Positions 36,561 to 46,193 of a DNA stretch of 64,000 bases are shown piece after piece. Under the pieces are notes generated by a model, which was not told the origin of the DNA, searched no databases, and saw only the letters and a list, made by a program, of their open reading frames with translations. The position numbers and the translations under genes were made by a program. The stretch comes from Shinella fusca (GTDB lineage: Bacteria > Pseudomonadota > Alphaproteobacteria > Rhizobiales > Rhizobiaceae): NCBI RefSeq assembly GCF_014203155.1, contig NZ_JACHIK010000002.1:372001-436000 (forward strand), given 5' to 3'. The number at the start of each line of letters is the position of its first letter. Positions within the stretch are counted from its first letter, which is position 1.

Positions 36561-38030
36561 ATGACTGCCGCAGATGTTCCTTCCGCATCCACAGCCCCCG
36601 CCTTCAAGACGAGGGAGACGAAGCTGCGCCTCGGCGCGCTGACGGCGCTCGTCATCGGCTCGATGGTCGGCTCCGGCGTCTTCAGCCTGCCGCAGAACAT
36701 GGCGGCGGGCGCCGGGCCGCTCGCCATCATGATCGGCTGGGCCATCACCGCCGTCGGCATGCTGGCGCTGGTCTTCGTCTACCAGTCGCTGGCGACGCGA
36801 AAGCCCGACCTCGACGCCGGCCCCTATGCCTATGCCAAGGCCGGCTTCGGGCCGTTCGTCGGCTTCAACAGCGCCTGGGGCTACTGGATCAGCGCCTGGG
36901 TCGGCAACGTCTCCTATGCGGTCATCGTCTTCAGCGCGCTCTCCTACTTCTTCCCCGCCTTCGGCGACGGGAATACGTGGCAGGCGGTGCTCGGCGCCTC
37001 CGTGCTCCTCTGGGCGATCCACATCCTCATCATGGCCGGCGTGCGGCAGGCGGCGATCGTCAACCTGATCGTCACGATCGCCAAGATCGCGCCCATCGTC
37101 CTTTTCGTCGGCCTCGTCGCGGTCGCCTTCAAGGTCGACGTCTTCAACGCCGATTTCACCGGCCTCGGCAATGCCGGGCTCGGCTCGATCATGAACCAGG
37201 TGAAGAGCACCATGCTGGTGACGCTGTGGGTGTTCATCGGCATCGAGGGGGCGAGCGTCTTTTCCGCGCGCGCCGAGCGGCGCAAGGACATCGCCACGGC
37301 CACCGTGCTCGGCTTCTTCACCTGCCTTGCGCTCTATGCGCTGGTCTCGCTGCTCTCGCTCGGCATCCTGAACCAGCCGGGGCTGGCCGCGCTGAAAAAC
37401 CCCTCCATGGCCGGCGTGCTGGAAGCGGTGGTCGGGCCGTGGGGTGCCGTGCTCATCAACCTGGCGCTCGTCGTCTCCGTCATCGGTGCCTTCCTGAGCT
37501 GGACGCTGCTCGCCGCCGAGGTGCCCCATGTCGCCGGCAAGGACGGGACCATGCCGAAATTCTTCGGCCACGAGAACGCGCGCGGCGTGCCGTCGACCTC
37601 GCTCCTCATCACCAACCTCCTGGTGCAGGCCTTCCTCGTCATCACGCTGTTTGCGCAGAGCACGTACCAGGCGCTGTTCTTCATCGCCTCGGCGGCGATC
37701 CTCGTGCCTTACATCTTCTCCGGCGCCTACGCGGCCAAGCTCGCGATGACCGGCGAAAGCTACGGCGCCGGCGAAAACCGGACCGGCCCCATGCTGCTCG
37801 GCCTGGTCGCGACGGCCTACGGCCTCTGGCTCGTCTATGCGGCCGGGCTCTCCTACCTCTTCATGTGCGCCATCCTCTATGCGCCGGGCATCGTCTTCTT
37901 CGTCTGGGCGCGGCGCGAGAACGGCGAGCGCATCTTCCGTCCGGTGGAGGCGATCCTTGCGGCCGCGCTGGTGGCGGTGGGGCTCTATGCCGCCTACGCC
38001 ATGTGGACCGGCACCGTCAGCGCCCTTTGA
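36561..38030 (+). CDS. arcD: Basic amino acid/polyamine antiporter, probable arginine-ornithine exchanger ArcD
   Basis: A 489-residue APA-family antiporter with about twelve helices: [20 protein letters not shown] is the substrate-binding helix 1 motif and [20 protein letters not shown] is helix 6 with the following loop. GGGAGACGCGATC precedes the ATG. It lies 23 nt upstream of arcA, the usual place of the arginine/ornithine exchanger in arginine deiminase operons. The symbol is used by context; another basic amino acid pair cannot be excluded. Confidence 0.85.
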   Translation: MTAADVPSASTAPAFKTRETKLRLGALTALVIGSMVGSGVFSLPQNMAAGAGPLAIMIGWAITAVGMLALVFVYQSLATRKPDLDAGPYAYAKAGFGPFVGFNSAWGYWISAWVGNVSYAVIVFSALSYFFPAFGDGNTWQAVLGASVLLWAIHILIMAGVRQAAIVNLIVTIAKIAPIVLFVGLVAVAFKVDVFNADFTGLGNAGLGSIMNQVKSTMLVTLWVFIGIEGASVFSARAERRKDIATATVLGFFTCLALYALVSLLSLGILNQPGLAALKNPSMAGVLEAVVGPWGAVLINLALVVSVIGAFLSWTLLAAEVPHVAGKDGTMPKFFGHENARGVPSTSLLITNLLVQAFLVITLFAQSTYQALFFIASAAILVPYIFSGAYAAKLAMTGESYGAGENRTGPMLLGLVATAYGLWLVYAAGLSYLFMCAILYAPGIVFFVWARRENGERIFRPVEAILAAALVAVGLYAAYAMWTGTVSAL

Positions 38031-38053
38031 AACATTCCTCGAAAGGAACCGTC

Positions 38054-39271
38054 ATGGCCGCTCTCGGCGCCCATTCCGAAGTCGGCCGGCTGCGCGAGGT
38101 GATCGTGCACCGGCCCGGTCTCAGCCTCCGCCGCCTCACCCCCGACAATTGCAGGGCGCTGCTCTTCGACGACGTGCTGTGGGTCAAGCGCGCCCGGCAG
38201 GAGCACGACGTCTTCGTCGATGCGCTGCGCGAGCGGGGCGTCACCGTGCACCTCTTCGGCGAACTGCTGGCCGAGACCATGGCCCTGCCGGAGGCGCGCG
38301 ACTGGCTGCTCGACCGGCGCGTCGATGCCTCGGTGGTCGGCTACGACATGGTGGACGAGCTGCGCGGCTGGCTGGACGAAATGCCGGCCGGTGATCTCGC
38401 GACGCTGCTGGTCGGCGGCATCGCCCGCGCCGAGCTTCCCTTCCAGCCGGCCGGGCTGACCGGCCGGACGCTGCTGCCGCAGGATTTCGTGCTGCCGCCG
38501 CTGCCGAACCAGCTCTTCATGCGCGACAGCTCCTGCTGGATCTATCGCTCGGTTTCCGTCAATGCCATGTACTGGCCCGCGCGCAAGCCGGAGACGGCGA
38601 ATGTGGAGGCGGTCTATCGCTTCCACCCGCGCTTCCGCGATGCCGGTCTTCCCTTCGTCTCGCCCGACAATCCCGGCCCCGGCGTGAGCCTGGAGGGCGG
38701 GGACGTCATGCCGGTCGGCGGCGGCGTCGTGCTGGTCGGCATGGGCGAGCGCACCACGCCGCAGGCGGTCGGCGGCCTGGCGCGCAGCCTGTTTTCGGCG
38801 GGGGAGGCGACCCGCGTCGTCGCCGCCCTGATGCCGCGCGACCGTTCCTTCATGCATCTCGATACCGTCTTCACCTTCTGCGACCGGGATCTGGCGACCA
38901 TGTACCCGCCGGTCGTCGACCGGCTGCGCACCTTCTCGCTGCGCCCGGGTGAGGGCGAAGCCGCCGTCGACGTCGTCGAGGAGGAAAAACCCTTCGTCGA
39001 GGTGGTGAAGGAGGCGATGGGCCTTACGTCCCTGCGCGTCGTGTCGACCGGCGGCGACAGCTACGAGTCCGAGCGCGAGCAATGGGACGACGGCAACAAC
39101 GTCGTTGCGGTCGAGCCGGGCGTGGTCATCGGCTACGACCGCAACGTCTACACCAACACCCTGCTGCGCCGCGCCGGCGTGGAGGTCATCACCGTGGAAG
39201 GCGCCGAGCTCAGCCGCGGGCGTGGCGGCGGCCATTGCATGAGCTGCCCCATCGCCCGCGACCCGATCTGA
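38054..39271 (+). CDS. arcA: Arginine deiminase
   Basis: A 405-residue guanidino-modifying enzyme. Motifs are [25 protein letters not shown] (guanidinium-binding aspartate), [10 protein letters not shown] (catalytic His and Asp) and the C-terminal [15 protein letters not shown] with the catalytic cysteine. It converts arginine to citrulline and ammonia. GAAAGGAACCGTC precedes the ATG. Second gene of an arcDABC operon that yields ATP without respiration. Confidence 0.95.
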   Translation: MAALGAHSEVGRLREVIVHRPGLSLRRLTPDNCRALLFDDVLWVKRARQEHDVFVDALRERGVTVHLFGELLAETMALPEARDWLLDRRVDASVVGYDMVDELRGWLDEMPAGDLATLLVGGIARAELPFQPAGLTGRTLLPQDFVLPPLPNQLFMRDSSCWIYRSVSVNAMYWPARKPETANVEAVYRFHPRFRDAGLPFVSPDNPGPGVSLEGGDVMPVGGGVVLVGMGERTTPQAVGGLARSLFSAGEATRVVAALMPRDRSFMHLDTVFTFCDRDLATMYPPVVDRLRTFSLRPGEGEAAVDVVEEEKPFVEVVKEAMGLTSLRVVSTGGDSYESEREQWDDGNNVVAVEPGVVIGYDRNVYTNTLLRRAGVEVITVEGAELSRGRGGGHCMSCPIARDPI

Positions 39272-39286
39272 CCGAGGAGACCCGAC

Positions 39287-40288
39287 ATGCCCGTCAACCT
39301 GCATGGCCGAAACGTGCTGACGCTGGACGATTTCACCGGCGCGGAGATCCGCTACCTGCTGCGCCTTGCCGCCGACCTCAAGACGGCCAAGCAGGCCGGC
39401 ACGGAGGTGCCGCGCCTCGTGCGCAGGAACATCGCGCTGATCTTCGAGAAGGATTCGACGCGAACCCGCTCCGGCTTCGAGGTTGCGGCCTACGACCAGG
39501 GCGCAAACGTTACCTATATCGGCCCGTCCGGCAGCCATGTCGGCCACAAGGAATCGATGAAGGATACGGCGCGCGTGCTCGGGCGCATGTACGATGCCAT
39601 CGAGTACCGCGGCTTCAGCCAGCACCAGGCGGACGTGCTGGCCGCCTATGCCGGCGTGCCGGTCTATAACGGGCTCACCGACGAGGCGCACCCGACCCAG
39701 GTCCTCGCCGACTTCATGACGATGCGCGAGTTCACGCACAAGCACCTGTCGGACATGACGCTCGTCTTCGTCGGCGAGGGGCGGGACAACGTGGCGATGT
39801 CGCTTGCCGTCGGCGCGGCGAAGGTCGGCATGGACATGCGCATCGCTTCGCCGCGTTCGCTCTGGCCGGAGCCGTCGTTCTGCGATCATGTCCGCGCGCT
39901 CGCGGAGGCGAGCGGCGGCCGCTTCCGGCTGGACGAGGACGTGACGGCTTCGGTGGAAGGAGCAGACTTCATCTATACCGACGTCTGGCTTTCCATGGGC
40001 GAGAAGGAGAGCGCCTGGGGCGAACGCATCGAGCTCCTGACGCCCTATCGCGTCACCCGCGCGCTGATGGCGGCCACCGGAAACCCCTATGCCAAGTTCA
40101 TGCATTGCCTGCCGGCCTTCCACGACACGGAGACGGAGGTCGGGCAGGACATCGCGCGCAGCTACGGCATCGATTGCATGGAGGTGACGGACGAGGTCTT
40201 CGAATCCGCCGCGTCGGTCGTCTTCGACCAGGCGGAGAACCGCATGCACACGATCAAGGCGATCCTCGTCGCCACCATCGGAGCCTGA
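39287..40288 (+). CDS. arcB: Catabolic ornithine carbamoyltransferase
   Basis: A 333-residue OTCase. [20 protein letters not shown] is the carbamoyl-phosphate motif, [12 protein letters not shown] a second phosphate-site motif, and MHCLPAFHD the ornithine-binding HCLP motif. The length and the long C-terminal half are like catabolic ArcB. It phosphorolyses citrulline to ornithine and carbamoyl phosphate. It starts 15 nt after arcA with GAGGAGACCCGAC upstream and ends 1 nt before arcC. Confidence 0.95.
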   Translation: MPVNLHGRNVLTLDDFTGAEIRYLLRLAADLKTAKQAGTEVPRLVRRNIALIFEKDSTRTRSGFEVAAYDQGANVTYIGPSGSHVGHKESMKDTARVLGRMYDAIEYRGFSQHQADVLAAYAGVPVYNGLTDEAHPTQVLADFMTMREFTHKHLSDMTLVFVGEGRDNVAMSLAVGAAKVGMDMRIASPRSLWPEPSFCDHVRALAEASGGRFRLDEDVTASVEGADFIYTDVWLSMGEKESAWGERIELLTPYRVTRALMAATGNPYAKFMHCLPAFHDTETEVGQDIARSYGIDCMEVTDEVFESAASVVFDQAENRMHTIKAILVATIGA

Positions 40289-40289
40289 G

Positions 40290-41222
40290 ATGCGGATTGT
40301 CGTCGCGCTCGGCGGCAATGCCCTCCTGAAGCGGGGCGAGCCGATGACGGCCGACAACCAGCGCGCCAACATCCGCCGCGCGGCAACGGTGCTTGCCGAA
40401 TTGATCGCGGCCGGCCATGCGCTGGTGATCACCCACGGCAACGGGCCGCAGGTGGGCCTGCTCGCCCTCCAGGCGGCCGCGACGCCGGAGGCGCCGTTCC
40501 CGCTCGACGTGCTCGACGCCGAGAGCGCCGGCATGATCGGCTACGTCCTCCAGCAGGAGCTCGGCAATGCCGTGAGGGACAGGCTCTTCGCCGCGCTCCT
40601 GACGCAGGTGCGGGTCGATCCGCACGACCCTGCCTTCGGGGCGCCGACCAAGCCCATCGGCCCCGTCTACGACGAGACGGCCGCCCGCAGGCTGGCGGCG
40701 GAGCGCGGCTGGCGGATCGCCCCGGACAACGACAAATGGCGGCGCGTGGTCGCCTCGCCGAAACCGCTTTCGATCGTCGAGGCCGAGGTGCTCTCCTTTC
40801 TCGTTGCGCGCGGCGTCGTCGTCATCTGCGCCGGCGGCGGCGGCATTCCCGTCGTGGAATGCGAAGACGGCAGCCTCGTCGGCGTCGAGGCCGTCGTCGA
40901 CAAGGATTTCGCCTCCGCGCTTCTCGCACGGCAGCTCGATGCGGATCTCCTGTTGATGCTGACCGATGTCGATGCGGTCTATGCCGGCTGGGGAGGGCCC
41001 TCGGCCCGGCCGCTGGGGCATGTGACGGCGCGCGATCTTTCGCCGGCCGACTTTCCTGCCGGCTCGATGCGGCCCAAGATAGAGGCGGCGGTCGATTTCG
41101 CCCGCGCCACCGGCAGGCCGGCGGCCATCGGGACGCTGGAGGACGCCGTGGAGATCGTCGCGGGAACGCGCGGAACGCGGATAGGGCCCGACGAAACGGC
41201 CGGGGCAACCGGCCCCGCTTGA
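40290..41222 (+). CDS. arcC: Carbamate kinase
   Basis: A 310-residue amino-acid-kinase fold protein. IVVALGGNALLKRGEPMTAD is the phosphate-binding start, HGNGPQVGLLALQ and VICAGGGGIPVVE are carbamate kinase signatures, and AVVDKDFASALLARQLDADL contains the nucleotide-contacting segment. It transfers phosphate from carbamoyl phosphate to ADP, the ATP-forming step. It begins 1 nt after arcB. The C-terminal codons overlap an FNR-like box belonging to the next transcription unit. Confidence 0.95.
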   Translation: MRIVVALGGNALLKRGEPMTADNQRANIRRAATVLAELIAAGHALVITHGNGPQVGLLALQAAATPEAPFPLDVLDAESAGMIGYVLQQELGNAVRDRLFAALLTQVRVDPHDPAFGAPTKPIGPVYDETAARRLAAERGWRIAPDNDKWRRVVASPKPLSIVEAEVLSFLVARGVVVICAGGGGIPVVECEDGSLVGVEAVVDKDFASALLARQLDADLLLMLTDVDAVYAGWGGPSARPLGHVTARDLSPADFPAGSMRPKIEAAVDFARATGRPAAIGTLEDAVEIVAGTRGTRIGPDETAGATGPA

Positions 41223-41232
41223 TCCGCGTCAA
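41219..41232 (+). promoter_or_regulatory. FNR/FixK box before the universal stress protein operon
   Basis: TTGATCCGCGTCAA is TTGAT-N4-GTCAA, one position from consensus, centred 67 bp upstream of the stress-protein start. It overlaps the arcC stop, so the next genes can have their own hypoxic promoter. Confidence 0.65.
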
Positions 41233-41292
41233 GGTGGCGGGCCGAGGGCCGATTATTCTTGTTAGGCATCAAGACGGACGGAGATTGGTCCA

Positions 41293-42114
41293 ATGAGCTA
41301 CAAATCCATTCTGGTGAATCTGGATATCGACGGGCCGATCAAGCCGGTCGTCAAGGCATCCGCCGAACTGGCGCGCCGTTCGGGCGCCCGGCTGATCGGT
41401 TTCTGCGCGGCCGATGCCTACCTGCCGGTTACAGGTCCGGAAGGCGCCACGCTGGCCGCCGACGTGTGGCAGCAGATGCGCGAAGACGACGAGCGCCGCT
41501 TCAAGGAACTGCGCAAGGAGTTCGAGGCGCTGGTCGCCGGCACGGTCGAGACCGAATGGCGCGATGCGCTGGAAAGGCCGACCTACGCCCTCGTGCAGGC
41601 CTCCAGGATGGCCGACCTCGTCGTCACGCAGGCGGTCGACGGCGCGGCGGCGCGGGACACGCCCCGCCGGTCCGATCCGGGAAGCGCCGTCCTGCAGACG
41701 GGCCGCCCCGTCCTCGTCGTGGGGACGGACACCGAACACAGGCTCGGCAGGAAAATCCTCGTCGCCTGGAAGGACACGCGGGAGGCGCGGCGGGCGGTGT
41801 GCGACGCGATCCCGCTGCTCAAGGCTGCCGACGACGTCGTCGTCGCGACGGTGGCCTCGCAGATCGACCACTGGGCCCGCGAGAGCCTGACCGATGTCTG
41901 CGCCTTTCTCGTCCGCCACGGCGTGACGGCGCGCAGCGAAACGGTCGAGAGCGCCCGGGAGAGCGACAGCCTGCTCCATCTCGCCGACCTCCATGATGCC
42001 GACCTCGTCGTGTCGGGCGCCTTCGGGCACAGCCGCCTCAGGGAATGGGTCTTCGGCGGCATGACCCGCTCGCTGCTCGACGAGATTCGCCTCCATCGTT
42101 TCATGTCGAGCTGA
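41293..42114 (+). CDS. Universal stress protein, tandem UspA domains
   Basis: A 273-residue protein with two Usp domains (about 1-145 and 150-273). The second ends with DLVVSGAFGHSRLREWVFGG, which carries the G-2x-G-9x-G(S/T)-like nucleotide-binding pattern in the form GAFGHSRLREWVFGGMT; the first domain has a degenerate site. Tandem Usps of this kind are common hypoxia-induced proteins in rhizobia. CGGAGATTGGTCC precedes the ATG. It lies behind an FNR box and 37 nt before an Mg-type ATPase. Confidence 0.88.
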   Translation: MSYKSILVNLDIDGPIKPVVKASAELARRSGARLIGFCAADAYLPVTGPEGATLAADVWQQMREDDERRFKELRKEFEALVAGTVETEWRDALERPTYALVQASRMADLVVTQAVDGAAARDTPRRSDPGSAVLQTGRPVLVVGTDTEHRLGRKILVAWKDTREARRAVCDAIPLLKAADDVVVATVASQIDHWARESLTDVCAFLVRHGVTARSETVESARESDSLLHLADLHDADLVVSGAFGHSRLREWVFGGMTRSLLDEIRLHRFMSS

Positions 42115-42151
42115 CGGATCCGGGAACGGCGGCCGAGGCGGAGGCAGGCAG

Positions 42152-44719
42152 ATGCAGCCAGAATCGCCCTTGCAGCGGGCTAGCGATGCTGCGCCGGCCT
42201 ATTGGTCGATCCCCGCCGAGGCGCTTCTTGCGCAACTGGACACCCGTATATCCGGGCTTTCCAGCGAGGGGGCGAGGGCGCGCCTCGATGACGTCGGGGC
42301 CAATGCGATCCGGGCAGGGCGCGGCGCCTCGGCACTCACCGCCTTCGCGCGGCAGTTCCGCAGCCCGCTCGTCCTCATCCTCATCTTCGCGGCCGTGGTG
42401 TCTGGGATCGTCGGCGAGGGCAGCGAGGCCGCCATCATCGGCGTCATCGTGCTGGCGAGCTGCGTTCTTTCCTTCACGCAGGAATACGGCGCCTCCCGCG
42501 CCATGCAGGCGCTCACCGCCCGCATCGCCCGCAAGGCCCTCGTGCTGCGCGACGGGCGGGAGGCCCTGCTTCCCGTCGAGGCGATCGTGCCGGGCGACAT
42601 TGTGCGGCTCTCGGCGGGAAACCTCGTTCCGGCCGACGGCATCCTTCTGGAAACGCGCGACTTCAACGTCAGCGAGGCGGCGCTGACCGGCGAGACCTTC
42701 CCCGTGGTCAAGACGGCCGGCATCTGCCCTCCGCAGGCGCGCATCGGCCAGCGGACGAACACGGCCTTCACCGGCACGTCCGTGCGCAGCGGCACGGCGA
42801 CGATGGCGGTCGTGAAGACAGGCGGGAAAACGGAGTTCGCCGCGATCGCCGCAACCATCGCCCATGCCGCGCCCGAGACGGATTTCGCGCGCGGCATCCG
42901 CCGCTTCGGCTACCTGATGACGGAGATCATGCTGGTCATCGTCATCCTTGTCTTCTTCGCCAATCTGCTGCTGCATCGCCCGGCGGTGGATTCGCTGCTG
43001 TTCTCGCTGGCGCTCGCCGTGGGGCTGACGCCGGAGCTGCTGCCGGCGATCATCAGCGTGACGCTGGCGCGCGGGGCCCGCACCATGGCCGCGAACGGCG
43101 TCATCGTGCGCCGTCTCGACGCCATCGAGAACCTCGGCAGCATGGACCTCCTGTGCACCGACAAGACCGGCACGCTGACGGAAGGCGTCATCCGTCTCGA
43201 CGGTTGCCGCGATGCATCGGGCGCCGAGGCGCCGCAGGTGCGGCTCTGGGCGCTCCTCAACGCGACCTTGCAGGCCGGCATGGCGAACCCGCTGGACGAG
43301 GCCATCGCCGCCGGAAAGGGCGTGGAGGACGACCTTGCTGCCTATGCCAAGGTGGACGAGATCCCCTACGACTTCATCCGCAAGCGGCTTTCGGTGATCG
43401 TCCGCCGGGCGGACGAGCCGGAGGACCTGATGATCTGCAAGGGTGCGCTGCAGACCGTGGTCGCCGCCTGCTCCGTCGTCCTTGGCGAAAGCGGCGCGCC
43501 GGTGCCGCTCGAAGCGGCACGGGCCGCGGCGATCGACGAAAAGGTCAGAGCCTGGAGCGGGCAGGGTTACCGCGTCCTCGGGCTCGCCGTGCGCCGCTTT
43601 TCGCGGCAGGACGCCTATCGCCGCGAGGACGAGGCGGGCCTTGCCTTCGCCGGCTTCCTGCTCTTCCTCGATCCGCCGAAAGCAGGCATCGCGGAGACGC
43701 TGAAGGCGCTCGCCGCCCGCGGCATCAAGGTGAAGATCATTACCGGCGACAACCGCTATGTCGCCGCCCATCTTGCCGAAATCGTCGGCCTGCCGCAGCG
43801 CCGTGTCCTTACCGGAACGCAGGTGAGCCGGCTGACGAAGGAGGCGCTGGTGCGCCGCGTCACGCAGAACGACATCTTCGCCGAGATCGACCCGAACCAG
43901 AAGGAGCGCATCATCGCGGCGCTGCGCAGGCACGGCCATGTCGTCGGTTATCTCGGCGACGGCATCAACGATGCGCCGGCCCTTCACGAGGCCGATGTCG
44001 GCATCTCGGTGGAGGGCGCGGTGGACGTGGCGCGCGAGGCTGCCGACATGATCCTGCTCGAGCGCGATCTCGGCGTGTTGCTGCGCGGGGTCGACGACGG
44101 GCGCAGGACCTTCGCCAATACGATGAAGTACATCTCGATCACCACCAGCGCGAATTTCGGCAACATGGTCTCGATGGCCTTCGCCTCGCTCGCTTTGCCT
44201 TTCCTGCCGCTGCTCGCCCCGCAGATCCTTCTCAACAACTTCCTCTCGGACGTGCCCTCGCTCGCCATCGCCACCGACAATGTCGACGCCGATCAGGTCC
44301 GCACGCCGCGGCGGTGGGACATCGCCTTCGTGCGCCGCTTCATGGTGACGTTCGGGCTGGTCAGCTCGGTTTTCGATTTCATCACCTTCGCCTTTCTCCT
44401 CCTTGCCGCCGGGGCGGCGGCCGGGGTGTTCCAGACCGGATGGTTCGTCGAATCCCTCATCACCGAGCTTGCCATCGTGCTGGTGGTCCGCACCCGCAAG
44501 GCCTTCTGGCGGAGCCGCCCGAGCGCGCTTCTCTCATGGCTGACGTTGGTCGTCGGCCTTCTCGCCGTCGCGATTCCCTTCCTGCCGGGTGCGGACTGGT
44601 TCGGTTTCGTCCCGTTGCCGCTCCCGGTCCTCGGCGGGCTCGTCGCAATCACGCTCGCCTATCTGGCGGCGTCCGAAGCCATGAAGCATTGGTTCTTCGC
44701 ACGCCGGCGCCGCGGTTGA
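42152..44719 (+). CDS. P-type ATPase of the Mg2+-importing (MgtA) type
   Basis: An 855-residue P-type ATPase. An N-terminal cation-ATPase domain (residues 15-80) leads to AALTGETFPV (actuator), VGLTPELLPAIISVTLARGA, LLCTDKTGTLTEG (phosphorylated Asp), KIITGDNRYVAAH and YLGDGINDAPALHEADVGIS. The LTPELLP segment resembles the LTPEMLP of MgtA/MgtB (P3B) transporters more than calcium pumps. It has a six-helix C-terminal cation-ATPase domain. It follows the stress protein gene in one unit, unlike classical PhoP/leader-controlled mgtA. Magnesium is therefore likely but not proven. Confidence 0.87.
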   Translation: MQPESPLQRASDAAPAYWSIPAEALLAQLDTRISGLSSEGARARLDDVGANAIRAGRGASALTAFARQFRSPLVLILIFAAVVSGIVGEGSEAAIIGVIVLASCVLSFTQEYGASRAMQALTARIARKALVLRDGREALLPVEAIVPGDIVRLSAGNLVPADGILLETRDFNVSEAALTGETFPVVKTAGICPPQARIGQRTNTAFTGTSVRSGTATMAVVKTGGKTEFAAIAATIAHAAPETDFARGIRRFGYLMTEIMLVIVILVFFANLLLHRPAVDSLLFSLALAVGLTPELLPAIISVTLARGARTMAANGVIVRRLDAIENLGSMDLLCTDKTGTLTEGVIRLDGCRDASGAEAPQVRLWALLNATLQAGMANPLDEAIAAGKGVEDDLAAYAKVDEIPYDFIRKRLSVIVRRADEPEDLMICKGALQTVVAACSVVLGESGAPVPLEAARAAAIDEKVRAWSGQGYRVLGLAVRRFSRQDAYRREDEAGLAFAGFLLFLDPPKAGIAETLKALAARGIKVKIITGDNRYVAAHLAEIVGLPQRRVLTGTQVSRLTKEALVRRVTQNDIFAEIDPNQKERIIAALRRHGHVVGYLGDGINDAPALHEADVGISVEGAVDVAREAADMILLERDLGVLLRGVDDGRRTFANTMKYISITTSANFGNMVSMAFASLALPFLPLLAPQILLNNFLSDVPSLAIATDNVDADQVRTPRRWDIAFVRRFMVTFGLVSSVFDFITFAFLLLAAGAAAGVFQTGWFVESLITELAIVLVVRTRKAFWRSRPSALLSWLTLVVGLLAVAIPFLPGADWFGFVPLPLPVLGGLVAITLAYLAASEAMKHWFFARRRRG

Positions 44720-44726
44720 GAGAGGC

Positions 44727-44939
44727 TCATGGCGCGTGCCGCCCGTTGCCGGCCGGGTCGCTTTCGCCCCAGGCGCGCCAATGGGTCGGCGATATCTCGA
44801 CATGCTCCCTCGTGCCGGATTTGACCCAGCCGACCAGCGTTCGCCGGCAGGGGAACACGAGCGCATTCATGCCGTCCCGGTCGAAGACCGCCAGTTCGAG
44901 ATCCTGATTGTAGGGCGCAGTGGAAGCCGGTTGCCACAT
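44727..44939 (-). CDS. Small conserved-type hypothetical protein
   Basis: A 70-residue soluble protein opening MWQPASTAPYNQDLELAVFD and containing FPCRRTLVGWVKSGTREHVE, then PTHWRAWGE. The tryptophan/proline spacing (WQPAST.P....E...D) is seen in short hypothetical proteins of rhizobia, but no function is known. The frame is open upstream to 44981; the ATG at 44939 is chosen because the recognisable domain starts there. It is convergent with the Mg-type ATPase, 7 nt from its stop, and 38 nt downstream of the host-attachment-type gene, so it may be the last gene of the leftward fixK-side cluster. Confidence 0.65.
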   Translation of the reverse strand: MWQPASTAPYNQDLELAVFDRDGMNALVFPCRRTLVGWVKSGTREHVEISPTHWRAWGESDPAGNGRHAP

Positions 44940-44977
44940 GGAGCGATGCCTGCGAGGAGCCCGATGCGAACGCGCAT

Positions 44978-45382
44978 TCAAGCCGTCCGGATGGCCGCCT
45001 CGATCTCCGTTCTCGAGTGCCCGGTCATATCTTTCGCGATTTCGCCGAGCAGCCTGTCCCGCAGGCTCTTGTGAAAGTGCCGGCGCATCTCCCCGAGCGT
45101 TCGCGAATCCGCGACGATCAGGAGCTTGCCGATGCTTCCGGCGATCGCGGCCCGGTTCAGGGCAGCGCTTGCCGCCGCTGCGAAGTTGTCCTCCGAAAGG
45201 CGGGCCTTGTCGGGATTTCCCGCGCTGTTCCGGTGGCGTCCGCCGGACCCGGCGTGGTCTTCTTCCACCCGCGGTTCCGGCAGGGCGAAGAGCTCGATGC
45301 CGGGCTCGTGGGCGATGTTCTGGAACAGTAGCATCGTCCGCCCGTCGACGACCGCCACCGTTGCACCGTTCGGCAAGATCAT
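44978..45382 (-). CDS. Host attachment family protein (PF10116 type)
   Basis: A 134-residue protein. It starts MILPNGATVAVVDGRTMLLF and ends HKSLRDRLLGEIAKDMTGHS; AAIAGSIGKLLIVADSRTLG and GEMRRHFH are the core of the family first described as required for attachment to host cells in Agrobacterium. The protein is cytoplasmic by sequence, so the historical name may not reflect its activity; it resembles release-factor-like folds. CAGGGAGAAACACA precedes the ATG at 45382. It lies 68 nt after fixK, which places it within the hypoxia island. Confidence 0.8.
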   Translation of the reverse strand: MILPNGATVAVVDGRTMLLFQNIAHEPGIELFALPEPRVEEDHAGSGGRHRNSAGNPDKARLSEDNFAAAASAALNRAAIAGSIGKLLIVADSRTLGEMRRHFHKSLRDRLLGEIAKDMTGHSRTEIEAAIRTA

Positions 45383-45450
45383 TGTGTTTCTCCCTGTCTG
45401 TTCGTCCGCCGGTCCGCGGCGGTATCGTTGTTCGGATGCGCCGGCACCGG

Positions 45451-46098
45451 CTAGGCGGCCAGGTCCTTCAGCGCCTGGAGCTTGACGATTTCGACGCCGC
45501 GCAGGTTCGGCAGCCGGATGATGCCCTTCTGGCGGAACCTGGAGAACACGCGCGACACGGTCTCGATGCTGAGCCCGAGATAGTCGCCGATATCGGCGCG
45601 CGACATCTGCAGGTCCAGACGCCGCAGGCCGCCCTGGCGTTCCGACATGTCGAGCAGGAATGCGGCGGCCCGCTCGGCGGCGCTGTGGCGGCCGAGCACG
45701 AGCAGGTGTTCCTGCGCCCGCACGAGGCTTTGCAGCGCCATGGGCAGGAGCGCGCCGGCAAGGTCGCCTTGCAGCAGCGTCGCGCGCTGGATCCTGATTC
45801 CGGTGGCGCATATGGCTTCGGCGAAGAAGTGATGCGTGGTGTCCGTCTCGAACCCGAACATCTCGCCGGGAAGGAGAAAGGCGGAGATCTGCCGGCGGCC
45901 GTCGGCAAGGAGCCGATAGACGCGCACGGCGCCGAACTCGACGGTATAGAGGCTGCTGCTCTTTTCCCCCTGCGCGTAGATCTCGGCGCCTGCGCTGAAG
46001 AAGGTCGGAGCCTCGCCATTCGCGGGGCGGGCGGCAAGCCCCGGCTCGAATGCGGCCTTGCGGTAGAACGATGCCTGAATTTCTTCGTGAAGCGCCAT
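45451..46098 (-). CDS. fixK: CRP/FNR family regulator, FixK type
   Basis: A 215-residue Crp/Fnr protein: a cupin-like sensor domain (residues 20-125, YAQGEKSSSLYTVEFGAVRV) and a C-terminal helix-turn-helix (about 150-205, SRADIGDYLGLSIETVSRVF followed by SRFRQKGI). The ETVSR recognition helix contacts TTGA half-sites. The N-terminal cysteine cluster of oxygen-sensing Fnr is missing, which identifies the FixK branch. GGGGAAAGATC precedes the ATG at 46098. It lies 95 nt downstream of fixJ with a FixJ-site-like sequence in between, so FixJ-phosphate is its expected activator. Confidence 0.9.
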   Translation of the reverse strand: MALHEEIQASFYRKAAFEPGLAARPANGEAPTFFSAGAEIYAQGEKSSSLYTVEFGAVRVYRLLADGRRQISAFLLPGEMFGFETDTTHHFFAEAICATGIRIQRATLLQGDLAGALLPMALQSLVRAQEHLLVLGRHSAAERAAAFLLDMSERQGGLRRLDLQMSRADIGDYLGLSIETVSRVFSRFRQKGIIRLPNLRGVEIVKLQALKDLAA

Positions 46099-46168
46099 GA
46101 TCTTTCCCCGAATGTCGATGGGACGATCAATCGCGCAAATCCGGCGACACGGAAATTCGGTCATCTCC

Positions 46169-46186
46169 GTAAGGGAAACTACGTAG
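46169..46186 (-). promoter_or_regulatory. Candidate FixJ binding site upstream of fixK
   Basis: On the minus strand CTACGTAGTTTCCCTTAC combines an 8-bp palindrome (CTACGTAG, 46179-46186) with a GTTTCCC-like tail, reminiscent of FixJ-activated promoters of rhizobial fixK genes. It lies 71-88 bp before the fixK start. The resemblance is from memory and not scored. Confidence 0.4.
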
Positions 46187-46193
46187 GCGCGGC

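Noticed and set aside
36443-38053. Extension of the arginine deiminase frame upstream across the antiporter gene
   Set aside because: This is an out-of-frame read of the antiporter; the conserved deiminase start and ribosome site are at 38054.
37994-40534. An 846-codon minus-strand frame across arcA and arcB
   Set aside because: Low-complexity Arg/Asp/His-rich translation with no motif, opposite genuine arginine deiminase pathway genes.
46099-46164. TTGATCGTCCCATCGA upstream of fixK as an FNR autoregulatory box
   Set aside because: The half-sites are spaced wrongly (TTGAT followed by six bases) and the right half is degenerate.
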